From the NCBI RefSeq assembly GCF_900105165.1, contig NZ_LT629740.1:3534001-3598000 (forward strand): a stretch of 64,000 nucleotides of DNA, read 5' to 3'. This document shows positions 33,814 to 42,150 of this stretch, piece after piece (positions within the stretch are counted from its first letter, which is position 1; the number at the start of each line of letters is the position of its first letter). The notes beneath the pieces were generated by a model. It was given only the letters and a program-made list of their open reading frames with translations, ran no database searches and was not told the DNA's origin. This stretch comes from Mucilaginibacter mallensis. Its GTDB lineage: Bacteria > Bacteroidota > Bacteroidia > Sphingobacteriales > Sphingobacteriaceae. A program made the translations under genes and the position numbers.

Positions 33814-35187
33814 ATGCAGACCATAAAACAGTATGTAGAAGACAACAAACAACGTTTGTTAGATGAGCTATTCGACCTGCTGCGTTTCCCATCAGTAAGC
33901 GCAGATCCAAAATACAAACCCGAGGTGCTAAAAACCGCCGAATACGTAGCTGAAAAGCTGCGTGCCGCTGGTGCCGACAAGGTAGAAGTTTGCCAAACAG
34001 CAGGTTATCCTATTGTTTATGGTGAAAAAATGATTGATGCCTCAAAGCCTACTGTACTGGTTTATGGCCACTATGATGTACAACCGGCCGATCCCCTGGA
34101 GCTATGGAAAACCCCGCCATTTGAACCCACAATACGCGATGGCAAAATATATGCCCGTGGTGCCTGCGACGATAAAGGTCAGTTTTATATGCACGTAAAA
34201 GCTTTTGAATTGATGATGCAAACAGATACACTGCCATGCAACATCAAATTTATGATTGAGGGTGAAGAAGAAGTTGGCTCAAACAACCTGGGCATATTTG
34301 TTGCGCAAAACAAATCACGCCTTAAAGCCGATGTAGTATTAATATCAGATACCTCCATGATCAGTATGGAACACCCGTCACTGGAAACCGGTTTGCGCGG
34401 TTTATCGTATCTTGAAGTTGAAGTAACCGGCCCTAACCGCGACCTGCACTCAGGTGTTTACGGCGGTGCTGTAGCTAATCCTGCAACTATATTGGCTAAA
34501 ATGATAGCCTCGTTGCATGATGAAAACAATCATATCACCATACCTGGTTTTTATGACAAGGTTGCAGAGTTAACCCCACAGGAACGCAAGGAACTTAATG
34601 CAGCACCTTACGATGAGGAAGAATACAAAAAGGATCTTGATGTAGCCGAGCTTTGGGGCGAAAAAGGTTACACTACCTTCGAGCGTACCGGCACCCGCCC
34701 AACACTTGAGGTAAATGGCATTTGGGGCGGCTACATTGGCGAAGGCGCGAAAACAGTATTGCCATCAAAAGCAAATGCAAAGATCTCAATGCGTTTGGTG
34801 CCAAACCAAACATCAGAGGAAATAACAAAACTGTTCACCGAGCATTTTGAGAAAATTGCACCGGCATCGGTAAAAGTAAAAGTAACCCCACACCATGGCG
34901 GCGAACCAGTGGTAACACCTACCGACAGCATTGCTTATAAAGCAGCACAAAAAGCTATTGCCGAATCATTTGGTAAAGAACCGATCCCAACCCGTGGCGG
35001 CGGCAGTATCCCTATCGTAGCACTATTTGAAGCTGAATTGGGCATTAAAACCGTATTGATGGGCTTTGGCTTGGATAGTGATGCATTGCATTCACCAAAC
35101 GAGAAATACGATATCTATAATTATTATAAAGGCATTGAGACTATCCCATTGTTCCACAAATATTTTGCGGAGTTAAGCGCGGAATAA
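33814..35187 (+). CDS. M20-family dipeptidase
   Basis: A 457-residue zinc peptidase of the M20 (carnosinase/CNDP-like) group. The first metal ligand is His86 in VYGHYDVQPADP; ARGACDDKGQ has the bridging Asp, GEEEVGSNN the catalytic and ligand glutamates, and LHSPNEKY the last histidine. No signal peptide, so it is cytoplasmic and cleaves dipeptides or short peptides. It lies after the peptide cluster and converges on a dipeptide epimerase gene. A role in peptide or muropeptide use is likely; a link to the cluster is not established. Confidence 0.93.
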   Translation: MQTIKQYVEDNKQRLLDELFDLLRFPSVSADPKYKPEVLKTAEYVAEKLRAAGADKVEVCQTAGYPIVYGEKMIDASKPTVLVYGHYDVQPADPLELWKTPPFEPTIRDGKIYARGACDDKGQFYMHVKAFELMMQTDTLPCNIKFMIEGEEEVGSNNLGIFVAQNKSRLKADVVLISDTSMISMEHPSLETGLRGLSYLEVEVTGPNRDLHSGVYGGAVANPATILAKMIASLHDENNHITIPGFYDKVAELTPQERKELNAAPYDEEEYKKDLDVAELWGEKGYTTFERTGTRPTLEVNGIWGGYIGEGAKTVLPSKANAKISMRLVPNQTSEEITKLFTEHFEKIAPASVKVKVTPHHGGEPVVTPTDSIAYKAAQKAIAESFGKEPIPTRGGGSIPIVALFEAELGIKTVLMGFGLDSDALHSPNEKYDIYNYYKGIETIPLFHKYFAELSAE

Positions 35188-35212
35188 CAACACATACAGA
35201 GTCTCTTTCACC

Positions 35213-35300
35213 AAGCGTCATTGCGAGGTACGAAGCAATCCCCGATTAGCAGAGCCGCTCTGTATAGTTTGGGATTGCTTCGTACCTCGCAATGACGCTT
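35213..35300. repeat. Palindromic element GCGTCATTGCGAGG, copy 2
   Basis: Perfect 30-bp arms at 35213-35242 and 35271-35300 enclose 28 bases. The centre, read in reverse complement, matches the centre of the element at 8697-8780 at most positions, so this is the same element inverted. It lies 26 bases after the M20 stop. Confidence 0.9.
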
Positions 35301-35798
35301 CAAGAGAATTTACTCTTTCTTTCCCCGTCAGTAGAACAGCTTCGGGTGAAATCAGGCAAAACAATGGTGGCCTTGTGCGTGGCAGGGCATAAGCAGATTT
35401 TTACAGAAGCGCAAAGGCCAAGTGCGTAGCGCAAGCAGGGTAAAAATATAGCAGCCCAGGTTTTGCCTGATTTGCAGCGCAAAGGCCCTGTGCGGCAAAG
35501 AAGCATTTCTACTGACTTGATTTATTCATCTATTATTTGTTTTTCAATGGTATTCATGAGCTCCCTACGGTCGGTTTTTATTTCTTTTGTATCAAGACAA
35601 TACGGCGAAGCCCTCTTGAGCACATTTGAAAAACAAACAACTTGCGAAAAACAAATAGGCCTTAGCGGCTATGAGCGATACCAAGTAGCTAAGCAACCCG
35701 TTCTGTACAGTCGGGGATTGCTTCGTTCCTCGCAATGACGCGCTGATAAAAACCAATGACCCAATGACAGCGCAGCGAATGATTCAATGACAGCGAAG
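35301..35798. other. Non-coding region with repeat fragments
   Basis: About 500 bases with no credible gene. GGGATTGCTTCGTTCCTCGCAATGACGC near 35713-35741 is a solo right arm of the GCGTCATTGCGAGG element. Short direct repeats such as AATGACCCAATGACAGCG and AATGACAGCGAAGC occur at 35753-35798. A sequence containing GCAGCGCAAAGGCC and AGAAGCGCAAAGGCC is repeated at ~35404 and ~35475 in inverted surroundings (TTTTGCCTGAT with ATCAGGCAAAA). Short frames here come from the repeats. Confidence 0.6.
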
Positions 35799-36908
35799 CT
35801 AAATAACAAAAAGTTCGCACCCTTTTAAAAACTCATCATTCGCGTCAGCCCCAATACCAATGGCATCGGTAATATCCAATAAATACCCGTCATACATTAC
35901 ACCGCCAATGCAAGGGTCAACCTTGTGGCCCAGCATACAGGTATCCATATCATAAAACTTAATATTAGGGCTCGCATATACAAAATGCAGCTTGGCGCTT
36001 AAGGCGATCCTGCTTTCCAGCATCCCACCCATCATACAGGGGATACCTTTATCAGCCGCCACATCATGAATCTGCGTAGCTTCAAATATCCCACCCGATT
36101 TGGCGAACTTAATATTAATATAATCGCACGACCGGCTATTGATCTGCTTACGGGCATCATGATGATTATAAATACTTTCATCACCCATAATTTTTACCGG
36201 CGACAACTGCATTAGCTCATGCAGGCGGTCATCATACCAGGTACGCATGGGTTGCTCACAAAACTCTATATCGCAGTCGCCCATGGCTTGCAGGGCATAT
36301 ACAGCGGCATCAAAGCTCCAGCCCTGGTTAGCATCAATACGTATCTTCATATCCCGCCCAACAGCTTTACGAATGTGCTTTACCCGTGCAATATCCTCAC
36401 TTGCACCTTTGCCTAGCTTTACCTTTAATATCCGCGCTCCCAAATCTTTAAACTCAACTGCCTTTTGCGCCATCACTTCAGGACTTGCTATACCAATGGT
36501 TATATCCGTTTCCACAATACGCCTTTCGCCACCCAAAAACTTATAAAGTGGCAAACCGTCATGTTTAGCTGCCAGATCATATAATGCCATATCGAAAGCA
36601 CTTTTAATGGTGGTATTCCCCGCTGTAAAATCATTCAGTTGCTGCAGGCGGTCCTCAATATGCAAGGCATCCTTCCCTTTCCATAGCTTGGCAAACTCGC
36701 GTGCCATAATTAAGCAGGTATCCTGCGTTTCACCAACAATCATCGGGAACGCTGAACACTCACCCACCCCATAAAATCCGGCATCAGTATGCACACGTAT
36801 AAACACATTCTGTGCATGATCCATAGTACCCGTAGCAATAGTAAACGGCACCATCGGGATACTAAACCTGTAAATATCAATCCGGGTAATAATCAGTCTG
36901 TCAGCCAA
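35799..36908 (-). CDS. Dipeptide epimerase (enolase superfamily)
   Basis: A 369-residue enzyme of the mandelate racemase/muconate lactonising group. Expected residues of the L-Ala-D/L-Glu epimerase branch are visible: the KxK pair in ILKVKLGKG, metal ligands in IRIDANQGW, FCEQP and MGDES, and the second catalytic lysine in INIKFAKSGG. It probably inverts D-amino acids in muropeptide-derived or other dipeptides. Convergent with the M20 dipeptidase, across ~600 bases of repeats; the two activities could act in sequence. Substrate not certain. Confidence 0.88.
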   Translation of the reverse strand: MADRLIITRIDIYRFSIPMVPFTIATGTMDHAQNVFIRVHTDAGFYGVGECSAFPMIVGETQDTCLIMAREFAKLWKGKDALHIEDRLQQLNDFTAGNTTIKSAFDMALYDLAAKHDGLPLYKFLGGERRIVETDITIGIASPEVMAQKAVEFKDLGARILKVKLGKGASEDIARVKHIRKAVGRDMKIRIDANQGWSFDAAVYALQAMGDCDIEFCEQPMRTWYDDRLHELMQLSPVKIMGDESIYNHHDARKQINSRSCDYINIKFAKSGGIFEATQIHDVAADKGIPCMMGGMLESRIALSAKLHFVYASPNIKFYDMDTCMLGHKVDPCIGGVMYDGYLLDITDAIGIGADANDEFLKGCELFVI

Positions 36909-37462
36909 AGTATTTTATTTTATTATACGGCAATTTAGGGAAATAAGATGAGGAGATGCGTTTGAATATCCATTTATTTTAGTCCTTATGGTATTTACAC
37001 ATATTCAAACGTAGCTCAGACCAGGTGAGTCAACAAACTGCATTCTACCCCCACCCGGCCTTCCCTAAGCTTAGGCGGGGGTGTCGACTAAGGAGACGGA
37101 GGGGGTAAAACGGAGCGCGTCGAAGTTCAGCGTTAGTGATAGAAGCGGGTACCGGCCCTGAGCGTAAAGCCTGCAGGCGTATGAGCGTATAGCACGGCCG
37201 AAGGCAACGCCCAAATTGCCTGAACTCGAATTTCTTGAATTTTTAGAATGAACAGAATTCTAAAAATTCGTTAATTCTGAAAATTCGGGTTCAGACAATT
37301 TGGGCGTTTCCCTCCGGGTCAGGCTTTCCAGGGCTGCGCTGTCGCTTCGGCCACTTGCCGCACACTTACCCCTGCCCGCCGTGGCTAAACCCCTCCAATC
37401 CTTAACGCAAGTGTCACAAAAAGAAAATACTACGCAACCAACTAACCCCCAATCATTAAAAA
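36909..37462. other. Non-coding region with a 103-base hairpin
   Basis: No credible gene. From about 37040 to 37200 it is richer in G and C than its surroundings. A long imperfect hairpin spans 37206-37308: AACGCCCAAATTG (37206-37218) pairs with CAATTTGGGCGTT (37296-37308), and GAATTTTTAGAAT (37237-37249) pairs with ATTCTAAAAATTC (37257-37269), with mostly paired sequence between. The GC-rich stretch after it (37309-37400) contains TTTCCCTCCGGGTCAGG. It could be a structured RNA or a mobile palindrome. Confidence 0.55.
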
Positions 37463-37493
37463 TTTGTTTTCTAATTTCAATACCTTACATTTG
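37463..37493 (+). promoter_or_regulatory. Promoter of the DUF4290 gene
   Basis: TTTG at 37463-37466 and TACATTTG at 37486-37493 are 19 bases apart, a full match to the Bacteroidota consensus. Transcription would start near 37500, leaving a leader of about 94 bases before the ATG at 37594. Confidence 0.75.
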
Positions 37494-37593
37494 TATTTCT
37501 TCGTTAAATAATAATTCAATTTTAGCCGCCAATCCCGTTTTCCGGGAACGCTGCCTGGCTAATTTAAAATCTTCATAAAAACAAACAATTAAC

Positions 37594-38346
37594 ATGGCTC
37601 AAGAAAACACGCCTGCGATTTTTGATTATAACTCAACCAGGAACAAACTTATCCTGTCGGAATACGGCCGCAACGTACAAAATATGGTTAAATATATTGT
37701 AGCGCTGCCAACCAAGGAAGAACGCAACCGCTACGCACAAGTAGTAATTGACCTGATGGGTTTTTTAAACCCCCACCTGCGCGATGTTGCCGACTTTAAG
37801 CATAAGCTCTGGGATCACCTGCACATCATATCCGACTACCAGATTGATGTGGATTCACCATATCCAAAACCTACGCCAGAGGCTGTACACATGAAGCCAA
37901 AGCCGTTAAGGTACCCGCATCAGCGTATAAAATACAAGCACTATGGCAAAACCATTGAGCTGATGATGGAAAAAGCTAAAGCCATTGAGGAGCCTGAGCG
38001 CAGAAAGCACATGATACAGTCTATAGCCAATTTCATGAAAATGGCTTATGTGCAATGGAACAAGGATTCTGTTACGGATGAAAGCATCCTGGCTGATTTA
38101 ACAGCCATGTCGGGCGGTGAGTTAAAGGTTGACGAAACCATTAATCTTAACCGTGTTGAGTATCGTGCTGCACCGCAAATCAATACCAATAACAACAATC
38201 GCGGCCGCAGCAATAACCAAAACAATCGCGGTGGCGGAGGAGGAGGTGGTGGTCGTACCAATAACAACAATCCCCGCAATAATAATAACAACCAAAACAA
38301 CCGTAACCGCAATAACGGCGGTGGCGGAGGCTCAAGAAAATATTAA
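37594..38346 (+). CDS. DUF4290 protein with Asn/Arg/Gly-rich tail
   Basis: A 250-residue cytoplasmic protein. Residues ~5-185 match the Bacteroidota-specific DUF4290 family (MVKYIVALPTKEERNRYAQ, FLNPHLRDVADFKHKLWDHL, MLEKAKAIEEPERR-like stretch). The last ~65 residues are low-complexity and rich in Asn, Arg and Gly, with runs of eight and five glycines, and end GGSRKY. Such RGG-like tails are seen in RNA-binding proteins; here this is only a hint. It commonly precedes murA in this phylum, as it does here. Function unknown. Confidence 0.88.
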   Translation: MAQENTPAIFDYNSTRNKLILSEYGRNVQNMVKYIVALPTKEERNRYAQVVIDLMGFLNPHLRDVADFKHKLWDHLHIISDYQIDVDSPYPKPTPEAVHMKPKPLRYPHQRIKYKHYGKTIELMMEKAKAIEEPERRKHMIQSIANFMKMAYVQWNKDSVTDESILADLTAMSGGELKVDETINLNRVEYRAAPQINTNNNNRGRSNNQNNRGGGGGGGGRTNNNNPRNNNNNQNNRNRNNGGGGGSRKY

Positions 38347-38540
38347 TTAGTTCATGGGTAATGGTTTATAGTTCATAGTTGATTTCGCAAAACTCAGCAC
38401 GTTCTCTTTTGTTCATAGTTTATGATAAGTCGACGATTTATTTTAATCTTTGCAAACAACGAAAGAAAGTATGACATGCTCATTTTTGCTATGAACTATC
38501 AACTATGAATCATGAACTGAAACTAACTATAAACCAGCGA
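38347..38540. repeat. Repeated-word palindrome (TAGTTCATAG / CTATGAACTA) between DUF4290 and murA
   Basis: The left side repeats TTAGTTCATGG, TTTATAGTTCATAGTTGA and TTCATAGTTTATGA; the right side carries CTATGAACTATCAACTATGAATCATGAACTG and AACTATAAACCAGCGAACTAATAAAC in reverse complement. It ends about 15 bases before murA. AATCTTTG near 38446-38453 could be a weak -7 element within it. Confidence 0.65.
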
Positions 38541-38554
38541 ACTAATAAACTATT

Positions 38555-39862
38555 ATGAATAACGCCTTTGAAATAATTGGTGGCAAACCCTTAAAAGGCG
38601 AAATAACGCCGCAGGGTGCAAAAAACGAAGCTTTACAAATACTTTCAGCTGTATTATTAACCAGCGAAAAAGTAACCATCAGCAATATTCCTGATATTAC
38701 GGATGTAAATAAACTCATTGAGCTGCTGGGCGATATGGGTGTTACGGTTGAACGCCTTGGCCCGGACACCTACAGTTTTGAAGCAAAAAACATAGATCAG
38801 GACTTTTTCCTGTCAGATGCTTTTAAAGCACAAGGCGGCGGATTACGTGGCTCTATCATGATAGTAGGTCCGCTGTTGGCCCGCTTTGGCAAAGCATCCA
38901 TACCAAAACCGGGTGGCGATAAAATTGGCCGCCGCAGACTGGACACCCACTTCCTGGGTTTTGAAAAACTGGGTGCCCGTTTTGATTATAATCCCGAAAA
39001 TGGCTTTTTTAATGTAGATGCCTCAAACCTTAAAGGCACTTACATGCTGTTGGATGAAGCCTCGGTAACCGGTACAGCCAACATTGTAATGGCTGCCGTT
39101 TTAGCCGAAGGCATAACCACCATTTACAACGCCGCCTGCGAACCCTATTTGCAGCAATTATGCAAAATGCTTAACCGCATGGGCGCGAAAATAAGTGGCA
39201 TTGGTTCAAATTTATTAACCATTGAAGGCGTTAAAGTATTAGGCGGAACAGAACACCGCATGCTGCCCGATATGATAGAGATCGGTTCTTTCATCGGCCT
39301 TGCGGCCATGACGGGTTCTGAGATCACCATTAAAGATGTAAAATACAAGGAACTGGGAATGATACCCGATGTGTTCCGCCGTTTAGGTATACAGCTGGAA
39401 TTAAGGGGTGATGATATCTATATCCCAGCACAGGAGCATTACGAGATAGAGACCTTTATTGATGGTTCTATCATGACCATTGCCGATGCCCCATGGCCAG
39501 GCTTTACCCCCGACCTGTTGAGCATTGTGCTGGTTGTTGCCATACAAGCCAAGGGTTCGGTACTTATCCACCAAAAGATGTTTGAAAGCCGCCTGTTTTT
39601 TGTAGATAAACTACTGGATATGGGCGCGCAGATCATCCTTTGCGATCCACACCGTGCCACTGTTATTGGTTTGGATCACCAGGTAAAACTAAGAGGCATT
39701 TCCATGACCTCGCCTGATATCCGTGCAGGAGTATCGCTGCTTATCGCGGCGCTATCAGCACAAGGCAAATCAACTATTTACAATATTGAGCAAATACAGC
39801 GCGGCTACCAGCATATTGACGATAGATTAAGAGCGCTTGGAGCTGATATAAAGAGAATATAG
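38555..39862 (+). CDS. murA: UDP-N-acetylglucosamine 1-carboxyvinyltransferase, Asp-type active site
   Basis: A 435-residue enzyme for the first committed step of peptidoglycan synthesis: enolpyruvyl transfer from PEP to UDP-GlcNAc. Motifs include GAKNEALQI near the start and LLARFGKASIPKPGG. The loop that carries the reactive Cys115 in E. coli MurA (GGCxIGARP) reads PGGDKIGRRR here, with Asp122 in place of the cysteine. MurA enzymes with Asp at this position (for example in Mycobacterium and Chlamydia) are active but not alkylated by fosfomycin, so resistance of this enzyme is expected. Follows DUF4290. Confidence 0.95.
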   Translation: MNNAFEIIGGKPLKGEITPQGAKNEALQILSAVLLTSEKVTISNIPDITDVNKLIELLGDMGVTVERLGPDTYSFEAKNIDQDFFLSDAFKAQGGGLRGSIMIVGPLLARFGKASIPKPGGDKIGRRRLDTHFLGFEKLGARFDYNPENGFFNVDASNLKGTYMLLDEASVTGTANIVMAAVLAEGITTIYNAACEPYLQQLCKMLNRMGAKISGIGSNLLTIEGVKVLGGTEHRMLPDMIEIGSFIGLAAMTGSEITIKDVKYKELGMIPDVFRRLGIQLELRGDDIYIPAQEHYEIETFIDGSIMTIADAPWPGFTPDLLSIVLVVAIQAKGSVLIHQKMFESRLFFVDKLLDMGAQIILCDPHRATVIGLDHQVKLRGISMTSPDIRAGVSLLIAALSAQGKSTIYNIEQIQRGYQHIDDRLRALGADIKRI

Positions 39863-39867
39863 CGTAA

Positions 39868-39930
39868 AAGTTAAAGGCTGAAAGCAAAAAGCTTTTTCTT
39901 TCAGCTTTGAGCTTTCGCCTTTAACCTTAT
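39868..39930. repeat. Repeated-word palindrome (GTTAAAGGC / GCCTTTAAC) after murA
   Basis: GTTAAAGGCTGAAAGC on the left pairs with GAGCTTTCGCCTTTAAC on the right; AAAAAGCTTTTTC forms the tip. It begins 7 bases after the murA stop and could act as a terminator, though it is of the same repeated-word type as other gaps. Confidence 0.6.
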
Positions 39931-39995
39931 TGCACCTTTAAGCCTATTCTACTTTAAACTCAAAATACTATCTTTATTCGATCCAAAATAAATCG

Positions 39996-41546
39996 ATGTA
40001 CCAAAATCGCAGATCTACCTACGCTGGTTTTATATTGATATTTGTTGCCATAAAAGTTGTGCTGAACCTGCTGGCTATGCCGCATTTTGGGTTTCATCGC
40101 GATGAGTTGTTGTACCTTGCCCTTGGCGACCATCTGGCCTGGGGATATAAAGAAGTACCACCTTTTGTCGCAATTATAGCACGATTATCCACCATACTGT
40201 TTGGTAGCTCCATATTTGCCGCACGGGTATTCTGTACCATCTTCGCCGGATTGATCATTTGGTTTACCGGCCTCATCACGGTTGAACTGGGCGGCAAAAA
40301 ATTTGCTATAGCGCTGGCCTGTCTGGCAATGATCTTCTCCCCTGCATTTGTTGCATCAGATTATTTACTCCAACCTGTAATATTTGATCAGTTTTGGTGG
40401 GTGCTGGCTGTTTACCTGGTGGTAAAATATATTAACAGTTCATCGGTTAAGTACCTGTATTTTTTGGGGATAGCTATTGGTGTGGGCTTGCTTAACAAAT
40501 ATACTATGGGCTTTTTTACCATAGCCCTTATCATAGGCCTGCTGATCACCAAACAACGCCGCATATTATTTAATAAACATATTTTAGGAGCCATCGCTGT
40601 AGCTTTGCTCCTATTTTTACCTAACGCCATATGGCAGTTTCAGCATCACTTGCCGGTGGTGCACCATATGGCAACCCTGCGCGCCACCCAACTCGATAAT
40701 ATAAAACCAGCTGATTTCATTAATCAGCAATTACTGGTTCACGGCATAGCAGTATTTCTTTGGCTAACAGGGTTTTTCTTCCTGATATTCTCATTTAAGC
40801 TTCGTAAGTATCAGTTCCTGGCATTTGCCTATTTAGCTATATTCATTTTCCTGCTGGAGATGAGCGGCAAAGTCTATTATATCTTTGGTGCCTACCCCAT
40901 GCTCTTTGCAGCCGGTGGTTTTGGTTTTGAACGATGGATAAAGAATTATGCCTTGCGCACGGTGATCATTTGTTTGTTTACACTACCTAACCTGATATTT
41001 CTCCCGATGCTATTACCTGTATTACCATTAAACCAAACAATGGCGTTTTTTAGGTTCACAGATAAAAATGTCCCTGTCCTGCAGTTTACGGTTATCTGGG
41101 AAGATCAAAAAAAGCATGCCACAACACAGGATTATGCGGATATGTTCGGCTGGGATGAACTGGCAAAAAAAGTTGCTGACACCTATAATTCCCTAACTCC
41201 CGATCAGCAAAAACATACTATTATATGGGCCGACAATTACGGCGAAGCAGGCGCCATGCATCATTATGGCAAGCAATACAATTTACCCGATGTATATAGC
41301 CTGGATAGCAGCTTTACCCTTTGGACACCACCAAGCATAGACCCGGATTATATTATTTATATAGATGACGATAATAATGTAACCCGAAGGCTTGCACCAT
41401 GGGTACAGAGCTATAAAAAAATAGGCGAGATAGATTATCCTCTAGCCCGTGAAAAGGGAACTGAAATTTATTTATTGACCAAGCCCAATAAAGCACAATT
41501 TCAGCAAATATATCAAAGTGAACGTGCTAAAAAATTGTCGGAATAG
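39996..41546 (+). CDS. Glycosyltransferase family 39 / ArnT-like membrane protein
   Basis: A 516-residue polytopic membrane protein with about 10-12 helices and a soluble C-terminal domain from about residue 360. The loop after the first helix holds FHRDELLYLALGDHLAWGYKEVPP; the Asp-Glu pair at this place is the hallmark of GT-C enzymes of the PMT/ArnT group, which transfer sugars from polyprenyl-phosphate donors to lipids or proteins at the outer face of the inner membrane. Acceptor unknown. Monocistronic as far as visible. Confidence 0.85.
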   Translation: MYQNRRSTYAGFILIFVAIKVVLNLLAMPHFGFHRDELLYLALGDHLAWGYKEVPPFVAIIARLSTILFGSSIFAARVFCTIFAGLIIWFTGLITVELGGKKFAIALACLAMIFSPAFVASDYLLQPVIFDQFWWVLAVYLVVKYINSSSVKYLYFLGIAIGVGLLNKYTMGFFTIALIIGLLITKQRRILFNKHILGAIAVALLLFLPNAIWQFQHHLPVVHHMATLRATQLDNIKPADFINQQLLVHGIAVFLWLTGFFFLIFSFKLRKYQFLAFAYLAIFIFLLEMSGKVYYIFGAYPMLFAAGGFGFERWIKNYALRTVIICLFTLPNLIFLPMLLPVLPLNQTMAFFRFTDKNVPVLQFTVIWEDQKKHATTQDYADMFGWDELAKKVADTYNSLTPDQQKHTIIWADNYGEAGAMHHYGKQYNLPDVYSLDSSFTLWTPPSIDPDYIIYIDDDNNVTRRLAPWVQSYKKIGEIDYPLAREKGTEIYLLTKPNKAQFQQIYQSERAKKLSE

Positions 41547-41647
41547 CATACGTTTGTCTTGATTATAACAAGGGACATTATTGATCAACCATTGCTTTGC
41601 TACAAACAAAATCTTCACATAGCAAGTTTATAAACAAATAAATTCTT

Positions 41648-42019
41648 ATGCGTGGACTAAAAACTATCCTATTCCTCTTCATTTCCAATACCTTCATGAC
41701 TTTTGCCTGGTATGGGCACTTAAAATTCAAGGATTATTCATGGGGTAAAAACCTGGGATTATTTGCCATTATACTCATCAGCTGGGGGCTGGCTTTTTTT
41801 GAGTATACCTTCCAGGTACCCGCCAATCGTGCAGGTTATGAAGGTGATGGAGGCCCATTCAACCTCGTGCAGCTAAAAACTATTCAGGAAGCCATCACGC
41901 TAACCGTATTCATGATCTTCACCACCGTATTCTTCAAAACCGAAAAACTCGCATGGAACCATTTGGTAGGTTTTGGGTTGATAGTATTGGCGGTATTTGT
42001 GATATTTAAAAAGTGGTGA
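41648..42019 (+). CDS. DMT-type small membrane protein (DUF486)
   Basis: A 123-residue protein with four membrane helices. The pattern TFMTFAWYGHLKFKD, FFEYTFQVPANRAGY and QLKTIQEAITLTVFM is that of the DUF486 family, related to small multidrug-resistance/DMT proteins. No transported compound is known. It lies alone between the GT39 gene and the convergent GH29 fucosidase gene, and is followed by a palindromic repeat. Confidence 0.88.
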   Translation: MRGLKTILFLFISNTFMTFAWYGHLKFKDYSWGKNLGLFAIILISWGLAFFEYTFQVPANRAGYEGDGGPFNLVQLKTIQEAITLTVFMIFTTVFFKTEKLAWNHLVGFGLIVLAVFVIFKKW

Positions 42020-42072
42020 TTGCACTAATTGTCATTGCAATGACAATGGAAGAGCAGGTAAGCAGAGCGTAA

Positions 42073-42144
42073 GGTCATGCTGAGGCACTCGAAGCATAAG
42101 CGTAAAGGCCTTTGCCCTCACACTTTGAGTACCTCAGTGTGACC
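42073..42144. repeat. Palindromic element GGTCATGCTGAGGCACTC
   Basis: Imperfect 22-bp arms: GGTCATGCTGAGGCACTC onward at 42073-42094 and the partner CTTTGAGTACCTCAGTGTGACC region at 42123-42144. It fills most of the gap between the convergent DUF486 and fucosidase genes and ends 6 bases from the fucosidase stop. Confidence 0.7.
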
Positions 42145-42150
42145 ATTTAC

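Noticed and set aside
35463..35738. 91-residue frame after the M20 gene
   Set aside because: It is composed of repeat fragments and has no recognisable protein pattern.
37015..37080. tRNA-like GTAGCTCAGA sequence
   Set aside because: Only a D-arm-like word is present; no acceptor stem, anticodon stem or T arm can be formed.
37300..37578. 92-residue frame before DUF4290
   Set aside because: It runs through a hairpin arm and the promoter of the DUF4290 gene and has no family pattern.
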